Below, piece after piece: positions 1-10,129 of a stretch of 64,000 bases of DNA; positions within the stretch are counted from its first letter, which is position 1; the number at the start of each line of letters is the position of its first letter. Source of the DNA: Psychroserpens luteolus (GTDB taxonomy: Bacteria; Bacteroidota; Bacteroidia; Flavobacteriales; Flavobacteriaceae); assembly GCF_021032705.1 (NCBI RefSeq), contig NZ_JAHVXI010000006.1:124001-188000 (forward strand), written 5' to 3'. The position numbers were made by a program, and so were the translations under genes. The notes under the pieces were generated by a model. The model had not been told where the DNA came from. It did not search any database and saw only the letters and a list, made by a program, of their open reading frames with translations.

Positions 1-3000
1 TTGAAGTAATAAAGCATAGATAGCATCGGTCGTCGCTTTTGTGGTTTGCCAACGATTGGTTTGCTTATTCTTTAATAGCCAGATTTTTAAATTATCTACG
101 GTAGCTATATCATTTTCAATTTCAGAAAACACCTCGATCATCAATGATTGTGTTTCTATAGGTGCCTGATACCAATGCCATGAGCTCGTATTTGCTTTCC
201 AGTACATTCCTAATTCTTCCGAAGTAATACTAGTTTCACCAAGCGATTTTAAGATTTTTCCTGAAGTTGCTTTATCATCCATTCGATCAACTACTAAAGC
301 CATTAAGCCTTTAGCATATAGCGAACGACTTAGCCAATACTTTTGTATTTGTGACTGGTAGTAATCAATAATAGATTGTACTTCATTGGATACTTTATAT
401 TCTGGATAAAAACTACGCATATACAAGTAATGTAATTGTGTATAACTTAAATGATCTTTCGACAGATCAATATCTGGATTGTATTTTTTAAGGTTTTTAT
501 ATTCCTGTACGAATTCGGCATCTAAGTAGGCAATAGCACTAGTGATCATTTTTGATTCTGTATTAGTAGCGACACCTAATTTGTTAAGATGTCCAAAACC
601 TGTGATGATGTGTTGTGTGATGTAACGACTTGGTCGTCCTCCATTAAACCAAGGCCAAGCACCATTACTCATTTGACCATTTTTAAGTTTACGTCGCGCA
701 GATTGTAATTCATTATTCATTTTGTTTAAATCGAATAATAAAGCTATACGCTTTTTTTGCTCGGCTTCACTTTGCGCATCACGTAGCCATGGTGTTTCTT
801 GAATGAGAATAGATTTCAGTTCTTGGTTCTTCTCAAGATTACTCAATAAGGCATCTGTATTTCTCCACTGATTGAAAACCTCTTGAATTCTTGGATTACT
901 GTTCGCAATATGACTCGCCAATGCATTAGCATAATAACGACTAAAGGTTTGCTCATTACAGTCATACGGATACTCCATTAAGTATGGTAAGGCTTGTACA
1001 GCATACCATGCTGGATTAGAAGTCATCTCAAAAGTAAGTTTGTGATTCTTAAGTGTTGTTGAGGTCGTTGTCTTTAGTTTATCTAAAGTAAATGTTTTTG
1101 TTTCATTGCTCTTAATCCACATAGGCAATGTTTCTGTAACTAGCATTCGGTTACTCAATACTGGTAATGCATTTTGTTCACCATCGCTAAAATCATCCGC
1201 TTTAGCTATGACTTTATATTGAACAGCACTAACATCGTATGGAATGTCGAGATTCCATGAGACATTTGTATTTCCTTTTGCCGAAACGGTAAAACCAAGT
1301 TCATTATATGCGTTTGATAATTTTTGATCTATAGACTCGCCAGTGAGTGCATCAAACAATTGTAAAACCGCAATACCTTTTAATTCTTTATCTGTTAGGT
1401 TTGCAATTTTAGTGCTTATTCTAATTTGATCACCTTCACGTAAAAAACGAGGTGCGTTTGGAATAACCATCAATTCTTTTTGGGTGACAGTTTCTAGCGT
1501 AGACGTAGCGCTTTCTAGTGATTTGGTATGCGCTAATAGCTGCAGTTTCCATTTGGTTAAGGCTTCTGGTGTGGAAAAACTAAAACTGACATTTCCTTCT
1601 TTATCGGTTTCTAAATGTGGAAAGAAAAAGGCCGTCTCTTGAAGATTTTTGCGAATTTTCACATCGCCAAAATCTTGTTCTTTTTCTTGTTCAGCTTCAC
1701 CATTTTTTGGAGCCCATTCACCTTTATCTTTACCACTTTCTTTTTTTTCATTGGAAAGGTCACCTTGAGCAAAGGCTAAATCTAAGTCATCGGCATTACC
1801 CGCTATACTGTCATATAAAATGTTAGCTTCTGCTACAACTTCTCTATCTTCTAAGACAAGTGCTCCTGCTAAGTAATTTTTGTCTCTTCTTAAATAGTTT
1901 CCACGTCCAAAACTCAAACCAAAAAAGTTTAAACGATCGTATTGTTGTATAGGATAGCTGCTATAGTTATTTCTTAACTGTCTTATGGTAAATCCATTAG
2001 CTGAAAAACTTCCACCAGCATTTACTCTTAAGCGTGAGTAATATGATGGTTGCTGTGTAGGATTAAAGCTCCAATTGTGTGGCAAAAATTGGTCTAACGA
2101 TGCATCATACATGCTTGCGAGTAACTCTGCAGTAACTTGTTCGCCTTTAGGTCCTTTGATTTTAAAACGCCAAGTTTCATCAGTGCCTGGTTGTAGCTTA
2201 TCTCTAAAGGTCATAGTTTCAATTTCCAAATCGGTTTTAGGATATGGAACCAAGATATTAAGTCGTCCAGTTTTAACACTATTTTGGTAGACATAACTAT
2301 AATGAATCACAAAACCACCTAAGTCATTTTCAGAAATTGGAATTGAAATGGATGCCTTATTGTTGCTTAAACTTACAATTTGCTTGGTTAATATTTTTTC
2401 GTCTTTTTCAACTTCAACCGTAACAAACAATTGTTTCGCTGCTGAACCTAAGGTCACTTCTACAGTTTCATAAGTTTTGTAACTTGGTTTGTTAGACGTG
2501 ATACTAAATAGCTCATTATCGGCTAAGGTTTTGTCATCATCACTATATAAGGTGACCTGTGTTTCATCCTTTACGTTTTGATTAAATCGGTCTTTACTTT
2601 CTAGAATAATATGGTACTTACCCGATTCCCATCGTTTGATTCTTCCAAGATCAACCGCTTTAGATATGTTGGTGTCGAATGCTTTAGAAAACACGAGTTC
2701 GCCTTTTTCCCAATTTTTACTATCATCTTCATTATTGTAAGCATCATAAGGGAATAAATCTTTAAATGCCACTTCAGTGAATACTTGGTAATCTGGAGCC
2801 TCCCAAGGTCGCTCTCTTAATACTTGCTGAGGTGCAATTAATTTATAGATCTTGATCATACCAGTCGCTGGTACAAATTCACCGTTTAGATTTCGTGTAT
2901 CAATGCTGATTTTGTGATCTTTCTTTGTTTTGTCTAATCGATTGTCAACTTTTATTGAAGCTGTTAATGCATGATAACCAACATTTACAATCGTTGTTGT

Positions 3001-5424
3001 ACTTCGGGTTTCACCATTTAGATCTGTAACATCAGCGATGACCTCATATCTAAATATTGGTAAAGACGATGTATCAACACTTTCATCAGGAATGGCTTTA
3101 AATTTTATTTCAAAATGTCCCGAAGCGTCAGTTATAGTTTCTCCATGAGTGATCTCTTGAGGTTCACTATTAAAATAAGGTCTGTACCAATAATACCATG
3201 ATGGGTATTGTACTTGCCTATGAACGCGATACACAACTTTTGCATCTGTAATATTACTACCAGCATAGGCCAAAGCATTTCCATTTACAGTAATGGTATC
3301 ATTAACTTTATAAGTTTCAGAAACTGGTTTGAATGTTGCTTCAAACTTCGGACGTTTATACTCTTCTACCGAAACAGAGTGGTAAATGTTTAAATCGTGA
3401 CTACCAGTTACTTTTAAATAATAATTTCCAGTTAGCCCAGAATTTGGAATCATAAACTCACCTGAGACAGAGCCATAGTCATTGGTTTCTAAGTCTAAAT
3501 TTGAAACTGCTTCATTGTTCGTGTTATAAAGTGTTGCGGTTACCTTTTTATTGGTGACGATTTCAGATTTGTCATTTTTGTTTGAAATTATAATGCCTTT
3601 AAAATATAAGGTTTGACCAGGTCTGTAAATACTTCTATCTGAAAACAGAAAACCTGTATGTCGTGTTTTACTGTTTCTGTTATTTCTATAATTATTATAT
3701 CTGTAGATATTTAGATATTCAAAATGTGCCGTGTCCTTATTTTTACTAACTTCAATTTTGATTTGGTTACGATTAAACTTCCCTTTTTTAATCAAAAACT
3801 CTCCATTGTCATCCGTTGTATAAGATTCACGTTTATAGTTCCCTTGATAATTTTTTATAAAAGAAAACTTAACATTAGCATTAGAAACAGGCTGTCCATT
3901 TGATCTGTTGACTATTTGATAGATTACATCTTGTTCGCTTTCCTTTTGTAGGTAGGCAAGATTTGTGACTTGAAACACCTTAAAAGCATAAGTATTACTG
4001 TCGTTTTTTACTTTAGCAAAAATAACGTATCGACCATTATTCAGTTTAGGAATAGCAATTTCTGTGCGATGAGGTTGGTAATCATGCTCATCTTTTAGTG
4101 TTGAAGTCCAGTTTTTTAATGGTTTTAACTTGTTCAGTAGTTTAAGTTCCTCTTGTTCATTACCTCTGTATGCCCTAAGTGTGCTTATTTGATAATTATC
4201 GGCCTTAGCAATACTAAATTCAATCTCATCGAGATTTTTGTAATTTATTAATGCACGAAAATCTGAGTTTATAGGTACATTGTTTTCGGTAATAATCTGT
4301 AGTGATTGCGTTAAAATTTGAGTTTTAAGTGTTCGACATTTTTCAGCACCTTTACTCTTTGGGTAATTTTTAATCGCACTGTCGCAAAGATCCATAGCTT
4401 CTTTTAGTTTCCATCTATGGTTTTCATCCGTTTTAGCTTGGTATTGAGAACCTTGTCGCGAATATTGTTTAGCAATTTCAAAATCGTACAATGCGGCAAA
4501 CTCCATTTTGCTTGAGTGCCAGCGTTTGCTTTCTTTCAAAAATGTTTCTAAAATTAATTCTTCTTTATTGTCAATAGTTGCATTCTGGTATATGTAGTTC
4601 AAACGCGCAATATCTACATCGACCATGGCATTTGGAGTCGCGTCTTTCGAATGAAACTTGATTAGGTTTTGATAAATCTTAAGCGCATGTAATTGTAGTG
4701 AGCTTGAGTCTTTGGATTCTAACTTTAGAGATTTAAACGTGTAAGCATCTCCTAAAAATTTTGGATTATCAATTTCAAACTTATAAGCCGGTTTCGTGAT
4801 ATTGTTCTCATCAGTTTTGTAAAAGTCTAATGCGTTATGACTTAACACATCATATAGAGTTGGTCTATAAATTCTCGAGTCCTTCTCGTTGGTTATAATT
4901 GCTTCAAAATCTTTTAAATTGGTTTGCTGAAGTATGAGTCCGTTTTGTAACGATTGCTCATAATTTAAATGAATTTCATTAAAAAGCGTCTGTAGGTCCC
5001 AAGTTCTAAAATCGACGTCATCTACTTTTTCACTGGTTTTGGTTCGGTCATAAAACGTCCATCTATTTTGATTGAAATATTGCCAGTATAAGGTTGCCAA
5101 AATGTTTTGAAGCACATTTTTACTCGGTGATTCACTTTTATCAATAAGTGTTTTAAACTCATTGACAATGCTCAACTGTGCATCTTCTTCGAGGGTTAAT
5201 GTATATTTACTTCGGAAAAGTAAAGCCTTAATCTCTTGAGGTGTGTTATTGGTTGCTTTAGCTTTTTCTTCAATAGATTTAACAATCTCCAATGCCGATT
5301 GTGGCAAACCTTCATTTTCGAGAGTATTAACTTCTTTCCAAAGTTTGGAATAATCTTCTGGTGTTTGAGCATTTGAGAAATTGGCAAAGCAAAGTATCAT
5401 TAATAGACTTATAAATGGTTTCAT
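1..5424 (-). CDS. Alpha-2-macroglobulin family protein (C-terminus beyond window)
   Basis: The minus-strand frame is open from the ATG at 5424 to base 1 (1808 codons visible, no stop), so the C-terminus is missing. A type I signal peptide (MKPFISLLMILCFANFSNAQ) precedes a helical TPR-like N-terminal region of about 400 residues. The MG2 hallmark YRPGQT sits at residues 600-605. The A2M domain begins near 1265 (PHLETD...PEALTKWKL). The thioester motif CNEQ is at residues 1489-1492 (bases 949-960), followed by the alpha-helical thioester domain to the window edge. Family knowledge: bacterial alpha-2-macroglobulins are periplasmic or surface protease traps that bind attacking proteases through the thioester. 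Having a plain signal peptide, it is probably soluble or secreted rather than a lipoprotein like the E. coli protein. The family assignment is firm; protease trapping here is inferred. Confidence 0.9.
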   Translation of the reverse strand, partial: MKPFISLLMILCFANFSNAQTPEDYSKLWKEVNTLENEGLPQSALEIVKSIEEKAKATNNTPQEIKALLFRSKYTLTLEEDAQLSIVNEFKTLIDKSESPSKNVLQNILATLYWQYFNQNRWTFYDRTKTSEKVDDVDFRTWDLQTLFNEIHLNYEQSLQNGLILQQTNLKDFEAIITNEKDSRIYRPTLYDVLSHNALDFYKTDENNITKPAYKFEIDNPKFLGDAYTFKSLKLESKDSSSLQLHALKIYQNLIKFHSKDATPNAMVDVDIARLNYIYQNATIDNKEELILETFLKESKRWHSSKMEFAALYDFEIAKQYSRQGSQYQAKTDENHRWKLKEAMDLCDSAIKNYPKSKGAEKCRTLKTQILTQSLQIITENNVPINSDFRALINYKNLDEIEFSIAKADNYQISTLRAYRGNEQEELKLLNKLKPLKNWTSTLKDEHDYQPHRTEIAIPKLNNGRYVIFAKVKNDSNTYAFKVFQVTNLAYLQKESEQDVIYQIVNRSNGQPVSNANVKFSFIKNYQGNYKRESYTTDDNGEFLIKKGKFNRNQIKIEVSKNKDTAHFEYLNIYRYNNYRNNRNSKTRHTGFLFSDRSIYRPGQTLYFKGIIISNKNDKSEIVTNKKVTATLYNTNNEAVSNLDLETNDYGSVSGEFMIPNSGLTGNYYLKVTGSHDLNIYHSVSVEEYKRPKFEATFKPVSETYKVNDTITVNGNALAYAGSNITDAKVVYRVHRQVQYPSWYYWYRPYFNSEPQEITHGETITDASGHFEIKFKAIPDESVDTSSLPIFRYEVIADVTDLNGETRSTTTIVNVGYHALTASIKVDNRLDKTKKDHKISIDTRNLNGEFVPATGMIKIYKLIAPQQVLRERPWEAPDYQVFTEVAFKDLFPYDAYNNEDDSKNWEKGELVFSKAFDTNISKAVDLGRIKRWESGKYHIILESKDRFNQNVKDETQVTLYSDDDKTLADNELFSITSNKPSYKTYETVEVTLGSAAKQLFVTVEVEKDEKILTKQIVSLSNNKASISIPISENDLGGFVIHYSYVYQNSVKTGRLNILVPYPKTDLEIETMTFRDKLQPGTDETWRFKIKGPKGEQVTAELLASMYDASLDQFLPHNWSFNPTQQPSYYSRLRVNAGGSFSANGFTIRQLRNNYSSYPIQQYDRLNFFGLSFGRGNYLRRDKNYLAGALVLEDREVVAEANILYDSIAGNADDLDLAFAQGDLSNEKKESGKDKGEWAPKNGEAEQEKEQDFGDVKIRKNLQETAFFFPHLETDKEGNVSFSFSTPEALTKWKLQLLAHTKSLESATSTLETVTQKELMVIPNAPRFLREGDQIRISTKIANLTDKELKGIAVLQLFDALTGESIDQKLSNAYNELGFTVSAKGNTNVSWNLDIPYDVSAVQYKVIAKADDFSDGEQNALPVLSNRMLVTETLPMWIKSNETKTFTLDKLKTTTSTTLKNHKLTFEMTSNPAWYAVQALPYLMEYPYDCNEQTFSRYYANALASHIANSNPRIQEVFNQWRNTDALLSNLEKNQELKSILIQETPWLRDAQSEAEQKKRIALLFDLNKMNNELQSARRKLKNGQMSNGAWPWFNGGRPSRYITQHIITGFGHLNKLGVATNTESKMITSAIAYLDAEFVQEYKNLKKYNPDIDLSKDHLSYTQLHYLYMRSFYPEYKVSNEVQSIIDYYQSQIQKYWLSRSLYAKGLMALVVDRMDDKATSGKILKSLGETSITSEELGMYWKANTSSWHWYQAPIETQSLMIEVFSEIENDIATVDNLKIWLLKNKQTNRWQTTKATTDAIYALLLQ

Positions 5425-5547
5425 TTGTTTATTTTATTTTGGTACAAACTAAAGTTTAAAAACTTACTGTAAAACAACAAATTAGGTATTACCTCGTTTG
5501 GATGAGTGAAGTTATGAATTTTAGCCGTAAACGCATTATATTTACAA

Positions 5548-5582
5548 TTTGAAAATCAAAAACAATACCATTTATAATTTTG
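5548..5582 (+). promoter_or_regulatory. Bacteroidetes-type promoter for the TPR gene
   Basis: TTTG at 5548-5551, a 23-base spacer and a perfect TAATTTTG -7 box at 5575-5582. The inferred transcription start near 5588 leaves about 30 bases of leader before the ATG at 5618. Confidence 0.5.
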
Positions 5583-5617
5583 AAAACTAATGGTACGAGT
5601 TTTGCGTAAGTAGTCCT

Positions 5618-6574
5618 ATGAAATACATATATATTTTTCTATTAGTTCCGTGTTTAAGTATAGCGCAACCCTCTGCTTTAAAAGAGGCAAGAACACTGCT
5701 TGATGATAAAAAATTTGTGAAAGCCGAACAGCTCCTTTCAGAATATGTTAAGACAAATCAAAACGACAAAGAAGGGTTAGAGCTTTTAGGTGATGCCTTG
5801 GGTCACCAAAAAAAGTGGGATAAAGCTGCAACACGATACAAGAAACTAACCAGATTAGAACCAAAAAACGCAAATTTTCATTATAAGTATGGTGGAGCAT
5901 TAGGAATGAAAGCCCTTAGTGTTAGTAAGTTAAAAGCTCTAGGTATTATTGGTGATGTTAAAGGCGCTTTTTTAAAAGCTGCCGAATTAGATCCAACTCA
6001 CATCGATACACGATGGGCATTAGTAGAACTCTACATGCAACTTCCAGGAATTATTGGTGGAAGTAAAAGTAAATCGTTTAAGTATGCTAACGAGCTTCAA
6101 GTACTTTCTAAAGTAGATGGTTATTTGGCCAAAGGTTATATATATGAGTATGACGACGAACCAGAGCAAGCTGAAAAGTATTATAAAATGGCTATAAATG
6201 AAGGTGGTTCATTAACATGTTATGATAAACTCACTAAGCTTTATGAAAAAGAAAAACAACCTGAAAAGGCGATTTCTAATTTGGAAGCTTCAGGAAAAAA
6301 ACATCAGCGTAATGCAATGCATTATCAAATAGGAAAAGTGTGTGCAGAATACAATATTCAACTAGAAAAAGGTGAGAAATGCTTGTTAACTTATATTGAT
6401 AATTATTCGGCTAAGGATGGTGTTCCTAAAGCTTGGGCTTATTACAGATTAGCTCAAATACATAAGAATAAAAAAAACAAGAAAGAGGCTCTAAAATGGA
6501 TCGATAAAGCTATTACCAGCTTGCCAAAGATCAAAGTTTTCAAAACTGAGAAGTCTAAAATTCAAAAACTATAA
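5618..6574 (+). CDS. Secreted tetratricopeptide-repeat protein
   Basis: This is a 318-residue protein with a short signal peptide (MKYIYIFLLVPCLSIAQ). The rest is helix-turn-helix repeats: clear TPR units at about residues 20-120 (for example KKWDKAATRYKKLTRLEPKNA) and again at about 170-310 (EDDEPEQAEKYYKMAINEGG, KKEALKWIDKAI). It should be exported to the periplasm and act as a protein-binding scaffold; no enzyme domain is visible. It stands alone behind its own promoter, divergent from the macroglobulin gene. Exact function is unknown; the TPR and secretion calls are firm. Confidence 0.8.
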   Translation: MKYIYIFLLVPCLSIAQPSALKEARTLLDDKKFVKAEQLLSEYVKTNQNDKEGLELLGDALGHQKKWDKAATRYKKLTRLEPKNANFHYKYGGALGMKALSVSKLKALGIIGDVKGAFLKAAELDPTHIDTRWALVELYMQLPGIIGGSKSKSFKYANELQVLSKVDGYLAKGYIYEYDDEPEQAEKYYKMAINEGGSLTCYDKLTKLYEKEKQPEKAISNLEASGKKHQRNAMHYQIGKVCAEYNIQLEKGEKCLLTYIDNYSAKDGVPKAWAYYRLAQIHKNKKNKKEALKWIDKAITSLPKIKVFKTEKSKIQKL

Positions 6575-6618
6575 ACAAGACTACAGCTAAAAAGCTATAG
6601 TCCTGTTAAAGTTACAAC

Positions 6619-6879
6619 TTAAGCTCTTGAGCAAACAAAAGCCATATCGTTATAGGCTGCAATAAGATCAGAATTGTTAGCTACTTTTAGTTTTGGTCCA
6701 ACATAGTACCCGCTTAACTCAACTTCCCAAGGTGCACTTCCACCAGCTTCAAAACTGTGAAATGTATTGGTTAAAATTGGTTTAGCGTTGTAGTTGGTTA
6801 CAATGCCGTCGGCACTAGTGGCTTTAACTAAAAGAATTGAATTAGGTTCTGAATCGTTCATTGTGAATGAAATTTGCAT
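6619..6879 (-). CDS. Small hypothetical protein, 86 aa
   Basis: I do not recognise this family. It has no signal peptide or membrane segment. The composition (alternating polar and hydrophobic stretches, many N, S, T, A and G) suggests a small beta-rich cytosolic protein. It contains one Trp (GGSAPWEVEL) and one Cys near the C-terminus. It lies alone between the convergent TPR gene and the divergent mpl gene, 44 bases past the TPR stop. No Shine-Dalgarno or full promoter consensus is seen upstream (TAATATTG is a one-mismatch -7 box). It is a plausible real gene because the spacing on both sides is normal, but coding status is unproven. Confidence 0.5.
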   Translation of the reverse strand: MQISFTMNDSEPNSILLVKATSADGIVTNYNAKPILTNTFHSFEAGGSAPWEVELSGYYVGPKLKVANNSDLIAAYNDMAFVCSRA

Positions 6880-6999
6880 AATAAATTTGATTTGGGTTAA
6901 TAATAGGTCAATATTACGATGTTGAAAAATCTCTGATTAGCGTAGAAATACCTGAATATTTTTACACGAATAAATACTATCTTTACTTTTTTAAATTTT

Positions 7000-8355
7000 A
7001 TGAACGTACATTTTATTGCTATTGGTGGTAGTGCCATGCACAATCTTGCATTAGCTTTACACAATAAAGGTTATCAAGTCACAGGAAGTGATGATACTAT
7101 TTTCGAACCTTCAAAATCACGATTGGAAGCTAAAGGGTTATTGCCAGATCAATTTGGATGGTTCCCTGAAAAAATTTCCTCAAACTTAGACGCTATTGTT
7201 TTAGGTATGCATGCCAAGGCAGACAACCCTGAACTTTTAAAAGCCCAAGAGCTCAATTTAAAAATATATAGTTACCCAGAATTTTTATACGAGCAGTCTA
7301 AACACAAAACACGAGTCGTTATTGGAGGAAGTCATGGTAAAACGACTATTACTTCAATGATTTTACATGTGATGCATTATCATGATAGAGATGTGGATTA
7401 TATGGTTGGAGCGCAATTAGAAGGGTTTGATGTGATGGTAAAACTTACCGAAGGCAACGATTTTATTGTGCTTGAAGGTGATGAATATTTAAGTTCTCCA
7501 ATAGATAGACGACCTAAATTCCACTTGTACCAACCTAATATTGCATTACTGAGCGGAATTGCCTGGGATCATATTAATGTATTTCCTACATATGAAAATT
7601 ATGTTGAGCAATTCTCTATTTTTATCGATAGTATTATTCAAGGCGGAAGCATCAATTATAATGAAGAAGATGCTGAGGTAAAGCGTGTGGTAGAAGCTAG
7701 TGAAAACACAATACGGAAATTAGCTTACAACACACCAGAGTATCGTGTTGAAAACGGACAAACATTACTCGCAACTCCTGAAGGAGATTTACCAATAGAA
7801 GTCTTTGGAAAACACAATCTCAATAATCTCGCTGGAGCTAAATGGATTTGTCAACATATGGGAATTGATGAAGATGATTTTTATGAAGCTATCGCTACAT
7901 TTAAAGGTGCTAGTAAACGCTTAGAGAAAATTGCCGAAAGTTCTAAAAGTGTTGCCTATAAAGATTTTGCGCATTCACCAAGTAAAGTCGAAGCTACAAC
8001 TAAAGCGGTTAAAGAACAATATACAGATAGAACACTTGTCGCTTGTTTAGAATTACATACTTACAGTAGTTTAAATGCTGAATTTTTAAAAGAATATAAA
8101 GGCGCTTTGGATGCTGCAGATGTAGCAGTTGTATTTTACTCACCGCATGCTGTTGAGATCAAAAAGTTAGATGAAGTCACTCATGAACAAATAGCTAACG
8201 CTTTTGAACGTGATGATTTGATTATTTATACCAATCCAGACGATTTTAAATCCTACCTCTTTTCTCAAGCTTTTGAGAATAAAGCATTGTTATTGATGAG
8301 TTCTGGTAATTATGGCGGACTAGATTTTGATGAGGTTAAAGAGCTTATCGCATAA
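7000..8355 (+). CDS. mpl: Mur ligase family protein, Mpl type (UDP-MurNAc:tripeptide ligase)
   Basis: The 451-residue protein has the three-domain Mur ligase layout. An N-terminal Rossmann-like domain opens with IAIGGSAMHNLA, the ATP-binding P-loop is GSHGKTTITSM (about residues 110-120), and the central domain carries LEGDEY and ALLSGIAWDHINVFPT. Mpl joins the recycled tripeptide L-Ala-gamma-D-Glu-mesoDAP to UDP-MurNAc in peptidoglycan recycling; MurC is the close relative that adds L-Ala. The N-terminus, the length near 450 and the isolated position outside a dcw cluster favour Mpl over MurC, but substrate is inferred. TATCTTTA at 6978-6985 is a near-consensus -7 box. The gene ends at a strong bidirectional terminator. 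Confidence 0.82.
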   Translation: MNVHFIAIGGSAMHNLALALHNKGYQVTGSDDTIFEPSKSRLEAKGLLPDQFGWFPEKISSNLDAIVLGMHAKADNPELLKAQELNLKIYSYPEFLYEQSKHKTRVVIGGSHGKTTITSMILHVMHYHDRDVDYMVGAQLEGFDVMVKLTEGNDFIVLEGDEYLSSPIDRRPKFHLYQPNIALLSGIAWDHINVFPTYENYVEQFSIFIDSIIQGGSINYNEEDAEVKRVVEASENTIRKLAYNTPEYRVENGQTLLATPEGDLPIEVFGKHNLNNLAGAKWICQHMGIDEDDFYEAIATFKGASKRLEKIAESSKSVAYKDFAHSPSKVEATTKAVKEQYTDRTLVACLELHTYSSLNAEFLKEYKGALDAADVAVVFYSPHAVEIKKLDEVTHEQIANAFERDDLIIYTNPDDFKSYLFSQAFENKALLLMSSGNYGGLDFDEVKELIA

Positions 8356-8370
8356 AAATAAATAAAAAAA

Positions 8371-8393
8371 GCCTCCATTTTGGAGGCTTTTTT
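8371..8393. terminator. Bidirectional rho-independent terminator
   Basis: Seven-base-pair stem GCCTCCA/TGGAGGC (8371-8377 with 8381-8387), loop TTT, flanked by an A-run on the left and a T-run on the right. It sits between the convergent ends of mpl and the lipoprotein gene at 8412-8849 and can serve both. Confidence 0.85.
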
Positions 8394-8411
8394 GTTTGTT
8401 TTTAATTGCAT

Positions 8412-8849
8412 CTAGTTAACAGTAAGATCAATCTCTCTAATAGTTGAGGCATTATCTTCATTAACATTAAATATATCAGTTCTAACAAGAACTTCATCGA
8501 TATAAATATTTAAAACCGCAGTATAATCTGTCCAACTCGACCCTTCAGGAGTTACATTGTAAACGCCATTTTCGAGGAAAGTCAATTGAAAATAAGTACC
8601 ACTTTCTATTTCAACTTGCGCATATGTTAGACTAAATGGTAAATTTTCAACTTCATCAGTTTGCGTGTCGTTATTAATAGTGGTCGTTATTATCGCTGCT
8701 GTATTTCTTGTTGTTGTGACTTCAAACCTAATGTTTGAAATTACTGGTCCATCTGGATCTGCTCCAGAATCACTATCATCTGGAAGACACGAATAGTTGA
8801 TACTGCACATCAATACTACTAGTAATAAAATCTTTTTCATTTTGTTCAA
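8412..8849 (-). CDS. Hypothetical lipoprotein, 145 aa
   Basis: Lipoprotein signal with lipobox ...SINYSC, lipidated Cys at residue 21, followed by an acid-rich stretch (LPDDSDSG) resembling the Bacteroidota surface lipoprotein export signal. The mature part is about 120 residues and appears beta-sandwich-like, with many Thr, Ile and Val strands and no known catalytic motif. It lies 27 bases downstream of the MFS transporter gene on the same strand and may share its transcript. Function is not recognised; outer-membrane anchoring is inferred from the lipobox. Confidence 0.7.
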   Translation of the reverse strand: MNKMKKILLLVVLMCSINYSCLPDDSDSGADPDGPVISNIRFEVTTTRNTAAIITTTINNDTQTDEVENLPFSLTYAQVEIESGTYFQLTFLENGVYNVTPEGSSWTDYTAVLNIYIDEVLVRTDIFNVNEDNASTIREIDLTVN

Positions 8850-8876
8850 TTTTTATTTAAGATGGGACGAAGGTCG

Positions 8877-10046
8877 CTATTTTTTTTGATTACTCAAAGC
8901 CAACAAGCCAAAGAGTGGACCAATAGCTAAAACCATATATATAAATAACGAATTTGTAGATTCGATTAGTACATTAAATAGTAGAATGCTAACAACGGTT
9001 ATAGAAAAACCAATACAGTTAACAATTGTCAATGCGGTACCTTTAATCTCTGCTGAAGCATTCTGTGCCACAAGTGTTGAGAATAAAGGGGAGTCGGTAA
9101 TTACCACTATTCCCCAAAAGATAAGAAAACCAACAAAGACGATTTCAGAATTAATAGTAAATATAAACGGACAAATGATACAGCATATACAAGATAACAA
9201 CAATGCTAAAAATGCAATTTTTTTGGTTCCATACCTTTGAGAAAGGTAACCTCCTATGACACATCCTAAACCTCCAATTCCTATAACTATAAATGACAAT
9301 AGTGGAATATTTAAATTGATATGAGGATACAGGTCATTATACGTTTTTAGTAAAACGGGAACAAATGCCCAAAAGGTATATAATTCCCACATATGTCCAA
9401 AATAACCAAATGCAGCTGCTCGAAATTTAGTGTTTTTAAAAACTTTGGAAAACGCAGATACGTCTAGATGTTTAGCTGCCACTCTGTATGGACCATTGGG
9501 TACAGATAGAAATACAAGTAATCCGCCTAAAATGGCAATAATTGAAGTGAATAGTATCACAGACTTCCACATATGAGGTTCTAGAAGACCTTTTAGAAGA
9601 TGAGGAAAAGCAGTGCCAAGTACTAAGGCTCCAACTAGAAAACCTAATGAAATCCCTAATCCCTTTTCAAAATAATCTGTTGCGATTTTCATTCCAACAG
9701 GATATATACCTGCTAAGAAGAAACCCGTCAAAAATCGAAGCGAAAGGAGGCTATACAAGTTGTGATCATCCCAAATGATAATGCTATTAAACAAAGCTCC
9801 AAGTAAAGCGCAAACGAAAAATACTTTTGAAGGCGGAAAGCGATCTGCTATCGTAAGAACAGCAAATACTAATGTACCAACTATAAAACCAAATTGGATG
9901 ACTGATGTTAAATGGCCAATAGCTGAGTTACTAAGACCAAATGTGTTAACTAGATCATTCATAACACCATTACTAGCAAACCACAGTGAGGTACAGCAAA
10001 ATTGTGCAATAATTATAATGAAAAGGATACTGTTTTTACGAGTCAT
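8877..10046 (-). CDS. Major facilitator superfamily transporter
   Basis: The 389-residue protein has about 12 hydrophobic segments in two halves, with a loop near the middle (NGPYRVAAKHLDVSAFSKVF). The conserved start SLWFASNGVMNDLVNTFGLS and the loop-2/3-like ADRFPPSKVFF fit the CynX/NarK-like part of the MFS. It should be a proton-coupled inner-membrane transporter; substrate is unknown. A one-mismatch -7 box (GATCTTTG, 10050-10057) lies only 3 bases before the ATG, so the mRNA may be leaderless or a later start may be used. The downstream lipoprotein gene follows closely. Confidence 0.8.
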   Translation of the reverse strand: MTRKNSILFIIIIAQFCCTSLWFASNGVMNDLVNTFGLSNSAIGHLTSVIQFGFIVGTLVFAVLTIADRFPPSKVFFVCALLGALFNSIIIWDDHNLYSLLSLRFLTGFFLAGIYPVGMKIATDYFEKGLGISLGFLVGALVLGTAFPHLLKGLLEPHMWKSVILFTSIIAILGGLLVFLSVPNGPYRVAAKHLDVSAFSKVFKNTKFRAAAFGYFGHMWELYTFWAFVPVLLKTYNDLYPHINLNIPLLSFIVIGIGGLGCVIGGYLSQRYGTKKIAFLALLLSCICCIICPFIFTINSEIVFVGFLIFWGIVVITDSPLFSTLVAQNASAEIKGTALTIVNCIGFSITVVSILLFNVLIESTNSLFIYMVLAIGPLFGLLALSNQKK

Positions 10047-10129
10047 TTACAAAGATCTTAGTCTCTAATTTGAAACCGTAACATTGTTTTCGGTTTTTCT
10101 AAAAGATGTATGCATATGTCATTTTGTTA

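Noticed and set aside
8986-9240. Plus-strand open frames opposite the MFS transporter
   Set aside because: They are shadows of a well-supported membrane protein gene.
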